DNA from: Riemerella anatipestifer
Lineage (GTDB): Bacteria; Bacteroidota; Bacteroidia; Flavobacteriales; Weeksellaceae
DNA: 64,000 nucleotides
NCBI RefSeq assembly: GCF_035666175.1
Contig: NZ_CP142016.1
Coordinates: 1,488,001 to 1,552,000, forward strand
Reading direction: 5' to 3'
Made by a program: the position numbers and the translations under genes. Positions within the stretch are counted from its first letter, which is position 1. Each line of letters starts with the position of its first letter. A model generated the notes under the pieces. That model was not told the origin of the DNA. It did not search any database and saw nothing but the letters and a program-made list of their open reading frames with translations. Shown one piece after another: positions 18,426 to 26,192 of this stretch.

Positions 18426-18804
18426 AAACTCACTTTATCCGCCCCAAAAATAGGCATAAGATTTTTAGTAAAAAAACGAATTTATTTTAATTTTTAGTAT
18501 TTAATAACAATATTTAATATTTATTATTAAATTACCAATACAAACTATACAATACACAAAAAGTAAAAACTCTTTTATAAATATGTAATTATTATCACAC
18601 TTTACCTTTAAAATGAATTTTTAATAAAATTATTAACTTTGCAAAAAACTTGCAAAGAATGCATTACAAGAACTATTTTCTAATGGAGAGTTTTTGTATT
18701 GTTATACTTTTTGCCTTCAAATCTTAAAACCAAGTGGAATTCCATACAATCCTTACATAATGAAATGGGAATGTATTACCCAAGGTTGTAGTGAATAAAA
18801 AATA
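18426..18804. other. 379-bp divergent intergenic region
   Basis: AT-rich spacer between mutL (-) and the secreted-protein genes (+). It contains a TAACTTTG -7 box (18634-18641) and a 22-codon frame (18659-18727) that matches the 5' end of the paralogues at 22566 and 25788. Nothing else recognised. Confidence 0.6.
18659..18727 (+). pseudogene. Relic 5' end of the BNR-family secreted gene
   Basis: The frame encodes MHYKNYFLMESFC... and stops after 22 codons. The first eight residues (MHYKNYFL) and the preceding bases, including the TAACTTTGCAAAAAA promoter stretch, match the starts of the paralogues at 22566 and 25788. It looks like a truncated copy of their promoter and signal-peptide region left upstream of the array. 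It could alternatively be a translated leader peptide; nothing supports that. Confidence 0.45.
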
Positions 18805-19344
18805 ATGATATTGAAAATATTATTTACTGGCATTGTATCTATTTTGTTAAATCATTGGTCTATTGCACAAGTAGCGATAGACAAAAGCACTTTACGAAGT
18901 ACAAGCTCTATTTTGGAGTTCAACGATATGAAAGAAACTAATGGCTCTGCTAAAGGCATTATACTGCCAACATTATCAGACCATTCTTTGGCTCAACAAG
19001 GTGCTTTATGGTTTGATTTACAAAACCAAAAAGTGATGTATAAATCTGCCACAGCAAATATCCCCCTTACAACTGCGGCTCCTAATCCAACAGTTGTTTC
19101 TACCTATACAGGAACAGAGAATACGGGAATAGAAGGAGTGGTCATTAGACGTACTACAGAAAATTCTTCCTCTGACGACCCTGCGGTTTTGAAATTAGAT
19201 AGTAAAAGTACTGCTTTACTACTACCTTATGTCAACGATGTAACTACTGATTTGGCAAGCCCCGAAGCAGGCACGATTGCCTACGACGGAAAGAGTAAAT
19301 CTTTGGCTATCTTTAATGGTGAACATTGGTACTTTTGGAATTAA
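18805..19344 (+). CDS. Small secreted surface-type protein
   Basis: A 179-aa exported protein with a signal peptide of about 22 residues ending HWSIAQ. It contains GIILPTLSDHS (about 50-60), SILEFNDM, and a C-terminal block ending NGEHWYFWN. The same GI(I/L)(L/I)P and NG-W patterns occur in the larger secreted proteins at 8.8-12.5 kb, so it is a short member of that Bacteroidetes group. It lies 23 nt upstream of the first BNR paralogue and is probably co-transcribed with it. Function unknown. Confidence 0.65.
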   Translation: MILKILFTGIVSILLNHWSIAQVAIDKSTLRSTSSILEFNDMKETNGSAKGIILPTLSDHSLAQQGALWFDLQNQKVMYKSATANIPLTTAAPNPTVVSTYTGTENTGIEGVVIRRTTENSSSDDPAVLKLDSKSTALLLPYVNDVTTDLASPEAGTIAYDGKSKSLAIFNGEHWYFWN

Positions 19345-19367
19345 AAATAAAACTATAATCTAATAAT

Positions 19368-22300
19368 ATGTACAAAAAAGTATTATTATTAACCTATTTT
19401 TATGCCTCTCTACTGATGGGGCAACAGCAAGAACTCTACGACCCCTACACACCAGAGTATTTTTCAATGGGGAAAAATGACCCTGCGTGGTTGCAACTCA
19501 TCGTAGATAATCCGAGTGGGGTTAATTTCTTTGAAATGGAAAAGAAATTTGGCGAGTGGTTAGACAGTGACCCTGATGCCAGACGCAAAACCCCAGAGAA
19601 AAAACCTGTCGTAAACTTCTACCGAAGATGGCAGAAGGCGTACAGACCATTTGTAAATGGCAAAGGGGAAATCGTGCTTCCTACCAAAAAAGATTATTTC
19701 GCCAGATTAGACAGACAAAACTTAGAAAATAGCCCAAATATCAAGAGGAGTAAACGAGATATAACAACATTCAATACAACCCCTTCTACACCCAAAAGAT
19801 GGCATAGCGTAGGACCATTTACTACGGATTATAATGGGAACGAAGGCTACCGAAAATCTTATGATTCTCACGCCAACGTTTTCAGAATCGATGTTTCTAA
19901 AACCAACCCTAATATTCTTTATTCTGGAGCAGAAACAGGCGCCGTCTTTAAAACTATAGACAAAGGAAAAACTTGGACCGCTTGTGCTTCTGATTATAAC
20001 TTCGGGACCAACATCACTGCCATTAGAATAGATCCACAAGATCCAAATACGGTATGGGTAGGTTCTACTTCTGGATTGTTTGTTAGTAACAATGGTGGTA
20101 ATAATTTTAGAAGAATAGGAAACATCACCACCACTGTAAACAGTATAAGAATAAGCGACGACAGTAAAACGGTAACTGTAGCCACAGGGGAAGCACACCG
20201 ATTTAAAGCCAGTCGTCCTAACTCAAAAATAGATGGTTTCTTCATTTCGGAAGACGGTGGTAAAGAATTTCGAAAAGTCATGAACGGAATTTTCTATGAT
20301 CACGAACTAAAACCAGGAAATTCCAAAGTGGTCTATCTTTACGGAAGAAAGGATAGAAACTGGCACTCACAACTACACATCTCCGACAACGGAGGGAAAT
20401 CTTTCAAAAAAAGTCTAACAATAAAATACGGCAATATTGCAGGACGTTTAGCGGTGAGTGATGCTAAAGGAGGAGAAAATTATCTTTATGCTTTAGTAAG
20501 TGTAGAAAAGAAAGGGCATTACTACGGAGAACCCCATATCCTACAAAGCACCGACGGAGGGATAAACTGGACGGATAAAACCCAAATAACAAACGATCTC
20601 AGAGAATATACAAACACTTTTTGCCCTTCTATTGATGGACCAAACGGTGGACAGGGGTACTACGATATGATGATAGGCGTTTCTGGGACCAATCCCGAAC
20701 ACGTGATTTTTGGATTATGCAGTGCTTACCGTTCCCTCAGAGGAGGTTCCGGAGGCTATAAAGAAACAGCCATTGGTGGCTATTGTAGTGTGAACTTTAA
20801 AATGCACGCCGATATGCAAGATATTGCCATCGCAGGCGATGAGGTGTGGATTGCCAACGATGGGGGCATTAAATACTCTGATAATTTTTTTAAAGAGGAT
20901 CACAGTGGAAAAATCACAGGAGAAGACCGAGTCAACGGCATCTATGCCAGTGACTATTACGGTTTCGGACAGGGTTGGAACGAAGATGTAATGGTGGGAG
21001 GTCGATGGCACAATGGCGATGCCGTGATGATGAAAAGTTATGGCGAAGGCAGAGCTGTCTATGTGGGCGGCGTGGAGCAGGCCACAGGCTACGTCATGGT
21101 AAGTAATCCTAAGAAAGTTTATTTTTCTGACGCAGGAATGTTCACCATGCCAGAGAATATAGAAGGAAAAACCATTTCGGATTGGAGACCGTTTGACTCC
21201 CAAAAACCTTACGAAGCCCTAAAAGTGAACGGATTTTTCGGAACAGACCCACGCTATGCCAAAAGAATTCTATATCACCCCAGAGAAAGAACAGGCAACC
21301 CTACCCGGGAGATTTGGGAAACCACAGATGAAGGGCATACTCTTAAGCAGATACATACTCCTAATGATAATATTTCTAATGTAGAGTTTGCCCGTTCTAA
21401 TCCCAATGTGATCTATGCTTGCGGACAAAGCTTCATTTATAAATCTACAAATAATGGAGCTACATGGAAACAAATAAATATGCCTCAGCTAAATGGTTTT
21501 TTTCCAAACATTACTGTAGATCCCAAAGACGAAAATAAAATATGGATAGTACAAAGCTATACTTTAGGTGGAGTAGCTTACAGTGAAAACGGTGGAGAAA
21601 CTTGGGTAAAACCATTAGAAAATAATCCCATTATGAGCAAAATAGCCTTTCGTTGGTTAGTATTGGCTGGTGATGAAACCAATGGCGTTTATTTAGGATC
21701 TGATGAAGGCTCTTATGTTTATTACAAAGACGATACGATGACGGAATGGATAAATTATTCCCAAGGCTTGCCGCCGGCAGCAAGGCTCACCCGTCTCGTT
21801 CCATTCTTCAAAGAAGGAAAACTAAGAGCCGCAACCTCACAAGGGATATGGGAAATTCCTTTATACAGACAAAAATTTACACCCGTAGCACAACCAATGG
21901 CAACCAACATTAGCCAAGCCCGATTAAATGATGCTAATATGACGGTAGAGTTTGAATCTTACTCTATTGTAAACCAAGACAAAGTTGAATGGGAATGGTC
22001 GTTTAAGCCTGAACCTCAATATGTAAGCAACAAAAAGGTAAGAAATCCCAAAGTCATATTTAAGTATAACGGCAAATACGATGTTACCCTAAAAGTTACC
22101 ACACCAGAAGGCTCCCATAGCCGAACCATTGAAAATATGATTATAGTGGACAACGGAGTGCTAGGAACCAACGAAACCCAAGCCTCTACGAATAAAGTAG
22201 CCGTTTATCCTACCTCGTTAAATTCGGGAGAAACACTTTACATAAAACGAGGCTTATCCCAAGAACAAGGAAAGTTTCGTATTTATAGTGCCGATGGAGC

Positions 22301-22439
22301 GTTGATTAAAACAGTAGAGATAGAAGCCAATTCTGGAGCGGAAATTACCGTTCCTACTCACGGATTGCAAAAGGGCGTTTACCTTTTCCAATACTCTACC
22401 TACAACCACATACACCGTGGTAAATTCATCATAAAATAA
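19368..22439 (+). CDS. T9SS-secreted BNR/PKD protein, paralogue 1
   Basis: A 1,023-aa protein destined for the surface or medium through T9SS. Layout: signal peptide (1-18, ending LLMGQ); a conserved N-domain starting ELYDPYTPEYF (about 20-125) whose SDPDARRKTPEKKP block is shared by all three copies; a beta-propeller region with at least six Asp-box (SxDxGxTW) motifs, such as DKGKTWTA, SEDGGKEF, STDGGINW, STNNGATW and SENGGETW; a PKD-like domain (about 855-935, NGKYDVTLKVTTPEG); and a T9SS type A sorting domain (about 945-1023, VAVYPTSLNSGE to GLQKGVYLFQYS and KFIIK). Asp-box propellers occur in GH74 enzymes, sialidases and sortilins; no catalytic residues could be assigned. Its C-terminal third is nearly identical to that of paralogue 2. 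Confidence 0.85.
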   Translation: MYKKVLLLTYFYASLLMGQQQELYDPYTPEYFSMGKNDPAWLQLIVDNPSGVNFFEMEKKFGEWLDSDPDARRKTPEKKPVVNFYRRWQKAYRPFVNGKGEIVLPTKKDYFARLDRQNLENSPNIKRSKRDITTFNTTPSTPKRWHSVGPFTTDYNGNEGYRKSYDSHANVFRIDVSKTNPNILYSGAETGAVFKTIDKGKTWTACASDYNFGTNITAIRIDPQDPNTVWVGSTSGLFVSNNGGNNFRRIGNITTTVNSIRISDDSKTVTVATGEAHRFKASRPNSKIDGFFISEDGGKEFRKVMNGIFYDHELKPGNSKVVYLYGRKDRNWHSQLHISDNGGKSFKKSLTIKYGNIAGRLAVSDAKGGENYLYALVSVEKKGHYYGEPHILQSTDGGINWTDKTQITNDLREYTNTFCPSIDGPNGGQGYYDMMIGVSGTNPEHVIFGLCSAYRSLRGGSGGYKETAIGGYCSVNFKMHADMQDIAIAGDEVWIANDGGIKYSDNFFKEDHSGKITGEDRVNGIYASDYYGFGQGWNEDVMVGGRWHNGDAVMMKSYGEGRAVYVGGVEQATGYVMVSNPKKVYFSDAGMFTMPENIEGKTISDWRPFDSQKPYEALKVNGFFGTDPRYAKRILYHPRERTGNPTREIWETTDEGHTLKQIHTPNDNISNVEFARSNPNVIYACGQSFIYKSTNNGATWKQINMPQLNGFFPNITVDPKDENKIWIVQSYTLGGVAYSENGGETWVKPLENNPIMSKIAFRWLVLAGDETNGVYLGSDEGSYVYYKDDTMTEWINYSQGLPPAARLTRLVPFFKEGKLRAATSQGIWEIPLYRQKFTPVAQPMATNISQARLNDANMTVEFESYSIVNQDKVEWEWSFKPEPQYVSNKKVRNPKVIFKYNGKYDVTLKVTTPEGSHSRTIENMIIVDNGVLGTNETQASTNKVAVYPTSLNSGETLYIKRGLSQEQGKFRIYSADGALIKTVEIEANSGAEITVPTHGLQKGVYLFQYSTYNHIHRGKFIIK

Positions 22440-22454
22440 ATACATTAACCAACA

Positions 22455-22482
22455 AAAGTTGCCTTCTTTGGAAGGCAACTTT
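22455..22482 (+). terminator. Terminator after paralogue 1
   Basis: Perfect 12-bp stem AAAGTTGCCTTC / GAAGGCAACTTT with a TTTG loop. An identical copy follows paralogue 2. Confidence 0.85.
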
Positions 22483-22539
22483 ATCATTTCATAACCTTTC
22501 AGCAACATTACTTTAATAAGAAGCTTTTCATAAAATCCT

Positions 22540-22547
22540 TAACTTTG
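22540..22547 (+). promoter_or_regulatory. -7 box of paralogue 2
   Basis: TAACTTTG, matching TANNTTTG, 18 nt before the ATG at 22566. It overlaps an in-frame TTG at 22545, which argues that the real start is the ATG. The same box occurs at 18634 and 25762. A clear -33 TTG is missing. Confidence 0.45.
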
Positions 22548-22565
22548 CAAAAAATTTCAATTAAA

Positions 22566-25500
22566 ATGCATTACAAGAACTATTTTTTAGTAGCTGGTCT
22601 TTGTGTTGCGATGCTTTTCAAAGCTCAACAAACTCAACCAGAACTTTACGACCCCTACACACCAGAGTATTTCTCGGTGGGGAAAAATGACCCTGCGTGG
22701 TTGCAACTCATCGTGGATAATCCGAGTGGGGTTAATTTCTTTGAAATGGAAAAGAAATTTGGCGAATGGCTGGACAGCGATCCTGACGCCAGACGCAAAA
22801 CACCAGAGAAAAAACCTGCCGTAAACTTCTACCGAAGATGGCAGAAGGCATATAGACCTTTTGTAAACGGTAACGGAGAGATTGTACTTCCTAAAAAAGA
22901 GGACTACCTCGCTAAGCTGGACAGACAAAACCAAAGAAGTAACCAAACAATGGTAAAACACCAACGCGGAGGTTTAACTACTTTGGGAACTAATTCTACT
23001 CCTGCAAACACAAATAAATGGCGGAATATAGGTCCTTACTCCACGGATTACAATAGCCAGCACGAAGGATATAAACCGTCTTATGACTCCCACGCTAATG
23101 TATTTAGAATAGATGTTTCTAAAACTAATCCTAATATTCTCTACTCTGGGGCAGAAACTGGAGCGGTATTTAAAACTACTGATAAAGGTAAAAATTGGAC
23201 AGCTTGTGCTTCCGATTATAACTTTGGAGCTAATATTACCGCCATTAGAATAGACCCAAAAGACCCAAATACCGTATGGGTAGGTTCTACTTTAGGTCTA
23301 TTTGTGAGTGATGATGGAGGAAATAGTTTTAGAAGAATAAATAACATTACCACCACAGTCAACAGTATAAGAGTGAGTGATGACAGAAAAACAGTAACTG
23401 TAACCACAGGAGAATCACATAAATTGGGTGGAGGCAATAAATCAGATAATCGTAAAGATGGGTTTTACCGTTCCACAGATAGTGGTAAAACCTTCAATAG
23501 AATAATCAGCGGCATTTTCTATGACCACGAACTAAAACCTAATAATTCTAATGTTGTCTATCTTTATGGAAGAAAGCAAGGAGAATGGTACTCTAAACTC
23601 TATATATCTAACAATGGTGGTGGGAGTTTTGATAACGGTAGAGAGGTATTATCTGGAGCTAGGATAGGACGATTAGCAGTAAGTGATGCCCCTAATGGAG
23701 AAAATTATATCTATGCTTTAGTCACTGTACAAAAAAAAGGCTATCACTACGGGGAGCCTCATATCCTTCAGAGTACTAATGGAGGACAAAGTTGGACAGA
23801 TAAAACCAAAATAACAAATAATATTAGTGAATATCAAAACACATTCTGCCCAACGATTGATGCCCCAAACGGCGGACAAGGCTATTACGATATGATGATA
23901 GGCGTTTCTGGAACCAACCCTGAACATGTTATTTTTGGATTGTGTAGTGCGTACTGTTCTCTTAACGGAGGAGAGGGAGGATACAAAGACACAGCCATCG
24001 GAGGCTATTGTAACTTTAAGATGCACGCCGATATGCAAGATATTGCCATTGTAGGTGATGAAGTATGGATTGCCAACGATGGAGGCATTAAATACTCTCC
24101 TAATTTCTTTAAAAAAGACGAAAATGGTAATATGACAACAGAAAACCGTGTAAAAGGAATTTATGCTAGTGATTACTATGGGTTTGGGCAAGGCTGGAAC
24201 GAAGATGTAATGGTGGGAGGTAGATGGCACAATGGAGATGCCGTAATGATGGAAAACTACGGAGAAGGTAATGCCGTATATGTGGGAGGTGTGGAACAAG
24301 CTACAGGCTATGTGATGGTAAGCAATCCTAAGAAAGTTTACTTTTCTGATGCAGGAATGTTCACTATGCCAAATAATATAGATGGTAAGTTAAATGCAGA
24401 TTATTTTGCCTTTGACAGGAAAAAACCCTACGAAGCTCTAAGAGCCAATGGCTTTTTAGGAACAGACCCTCGCTATGCTCAACGAATTTTATATCATGCA
24501 GCAGAAGGCCACTGGGGAACTCCTCTAAGGCAAATTTGGGAAACACTTGATGAAGGAACTAATTATAGTTTGTTATATAACCCATCAGACAATATCTCTA
24601 ACATAGAGTTCGCTCGTTCTAATCCTAACGTAATTTATGCTTGTGGGCAATACGATATTTATAAGTCAATAAATAATGGTCAAAGTTGGACTTCATTTAA
24701 AATGCCTCAATTCAACGGCTTTTTCCCTACCATTGCTGTGGATCCTAAAAATGAAAACAAAATATGGGTAGTACAAGGCTACACTAACGGTGGCGTAGCT
24801 TATAGCGAAGACAGCGGACAAACTTGGGTAAAACCGCTGGAAAACGATGCCGATATGAAAAATATAGCCTTCCGTTGGATTGTATTGGCAGGAGATGAGC
24901 ATAACGGGGTTTATCTAGGATCTGACGAAGGTTCTGCCGTTTACTATAAAGACGACACTATGGACAAATGGATTAACTATTCCAACGGTTTGCCACCTGC
25001 AGCAAGACTTACTCGTTTAATCCCTTTCTTTAAAGAGGGCAAACTAAGAGCCGCTACCTCGCAAGGGATATGGGAAATTCCTTTATACAGACAAAAATTT
25101 ACACCCGTAGCACAACCAATGGCAACCAACATTAGCCAAGCCCGATTAAATGATGCTAATATGACGGTAGAGTTTGAATCTTACTCTATTGTAAACCAAG
25201 ACAAAGTTGAATGGGAATGGTCGTTTAAACCTGAACCTCACTATGTAAGCAACAAAAAGGTAAGAAATCCCAAAGTCATATTTAAGTATAACGGCAAATA
25301 CGATGTTACCCTAAAAGTTACCACACCAGAAGGCTCCCATAGCCGAACCATTGAAAATATGATTATAGTGGACAACGGAGTGCTAGGAACCAACGAAACC
25401 CAAGCCTCTACGAATAAAGTAGCCGTTTATCCTACCTCGTTAAATTCGGGAGAAACACTTCACATAAAACGAGGCTTATCCCAAGAACAAGGGAAGTTCC

Positions 25501-25661
25501 GTATTTATAGTGCCGATGGAGCGTTGATTAAAACAGTAGAGATAGAAGCCAATTCTGGAGCGGAAATTACCGTTCCTACTCACGGATTGCAAAAGGGCGT
25601 TTACCTTTTCCAATACTCTACCTACAACCACATACATCGTGGCAAATTCATCATAAAATAA
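22566..25661 (+). CDS. T9SS-secreted BNR/PKD protein, paralogue 2
   Basis: 1,031 aa from the ATG (MHYKNYFLVAGLCVAML, signal peptide about 1-21); the in-frame TTG seven codons upstream lies in the promoter. Domain order is as in paralogue 1: N-domain with LYDPYTPEYF and SDPDARRKTPEKKP, Asp-box propeller (DKGKNWTA, STDSGKTF, STNGGQSW, SINNGQSW, SEDSGQTW), PKD-like domain, T9SS type A tail. It is a mosaic: the N-terminal 135 codons are identical to paralogue 3, the last 200 almost identical to paralogue 1, while the propeller centre is distinct from both. This suggests gene conversion or unequal crossover with diversification of the centre. Ligand or substrate unknown. Confidence 0.85.
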   Translation: MHYKNYFLVAGLCVAMLFKAQQTQPELYDPYTPEYFSVGKNDPAWLQLIVDNPSGVNFFEMEKKFGEWLDSDPDARRKTPEKKPAVNFYRRWQKAYRPFVNGNGEIVLPKKEDYLAKLDRQNQRSNQTMVKHQRGGLTTLGTNSTPANTNKWRNIGPYSTDYNSQHEGYKPSYDSHANVFRIDVSKTNPNILYSGAETGAVFKTTDKGKNWTACASDYNFGANITAIRIDPKDPNTVWVGSTLGLFVSDDGGNSFRRINNITTTVNSIRVSDDRKTVTVTTGESHKLGGGNKSDNRKDGFYRSTDSGKTFNRIISGIFYDHELKPNNSNVVYLYGRKQGEWYSKLYISNNGGGSFDNGREVLSGARIGRLAVSDAPNGENYIYALVTVQKKGYHYGEPHILQSTNGGQSWTDKTKITNNISEYQNTFCPTIDAPNGGQGYYDMMIGVSGTNPEHVIFGLCSAYCSLNGGEGGYKDTAIGGYCNFKMHADMQDIAIVGDEVWIANDGGIKYSPNFFKKDENGNMTTENRVKGIYASDYYGFGQGWNEDVMVGGRWHNGDAVMMENYGEGNAVYVGGVEQATGYVMVSNPKKVYFSDAGMFTMPNNIDGKLNADYFAFDRKKPYEALRANGFLGTDPRYAQRILYHAAEGHWGTPLRQIWETLDEGTNYSLLYNPSDNISNIEFARSNPNVIYACGQYDIYKSINNGQSWTSFKMPQFNGFFPTIAVDPKNENKIWVVQGYTNGGVAYSEDSGQTWVKPLENDADMKNIAFRWIVLAGDEHNGVYLGSDEGSAVYYKDDTMDKWINYSNGLPPAARLTRLIPFFKEGKLRAATSQGIWEIPLYRQKFTPVAQPMATNISQARLNDANMTVEFESYSIVNQDKVEWEWSFKPEPHYVSNKKVRNPKVIFKYNGKYDVTLKVTTPEGSHSRTIENMIIVDNGVLGTNETQASTNKVAVYPTSLNSGETLHIKRGLSQEQGKFRIYSADGALIKTVEIEANSGAEITVPTHGLQKGVYLFQYSTYNHIHRGKFIIK

Positions 25662-26192
25662 ATACATTAACCAACAAAAGTTGCCTTCTTTGGAAGGCAA
25701 CTTTATCATTTCATAACCTTTCAGCAACATTACTTTAATAAGAAGCTTTTCATAAAATCCTTAACTTTGCAAAAAATTTCAATTAAAATGCATTACAAGA
25801 ACTATTTTTTAGTAGCTGGTCTTTGTGTTGCGATGCTTTTCAAAGCTCAACAAACTCAACCAGAACTTTACGACCCCTACACACCAGAGTATTTCTCGGT
25901 GGGGAAAAATGACCCTGCGTGGTTGCAACTCATCGTGGATAATCCGAGTGGGGTTAATTTCTTTGAAATGGAAAAGAAATTTGGCGAATGGCTGGACAGC
26001 GATCCTGACGCCAGACGCAAAACACCAGAGAAAAAACCTGCCGTAAACTTCTACCGAAGATGGCAGAAGGCATATAGACCTTTTGTAAACGGTAACGGAG
26101 AGATTGTACTTCCTAAAAAAGAGGACTACCTCGCTAAGCTGGACAGACAAAACCAAAGAAGTAACCAAACAATGGTAAAACACCAACGCGGA
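25062..26192 (+). repeat. 1,131-bp direct repeat, second copy
   Basis: Joins the 3' third of paralogue 2, its terminator, and the promoter and 5' end of paralogue 3. Partner of 21840-22970. Recombination between the two would delete or duplicate one 3,222-bp unit and leave intact reading frames. Confidence 0.9.
25677..25704 (+). terminator. Terminator after paralogue 2
   Basis: Same 12-bp stem and TTTG loop as at 22455-22482, within the duplicated block. Confidence 0.85.

Larger units (their letters stand above)
21840..22970 (+). repeat. 1,131-bp direct repeat, first copy
   Basis: Spans the 3' third of paralogue 1, the intergenic terminator/promoter and the 5' end of paralogue 2. It matches 25062-26192 at an exact offset of 3,222 bp with only about five mismatches seen (for example TTTAAGCCT versus TTTAAACCT near 22007). 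Identity stops sharply at both ends. Confidence 0.9.

Noticed and set aside
19722-21473. Several long minus-strand frames inside the BNR genes
   Set aside because: Shadows of the plus-strand coding sequence; they recur at equivalent places in the paralogues and have no independent support.
22545-22565. TTG start (MQKISIK) for paralogue 2, and the same at 25767
   Set aside because: The TTG lies within the TAACTTTG promoter box; the ATG seven codons later begins a normal signal peptide.
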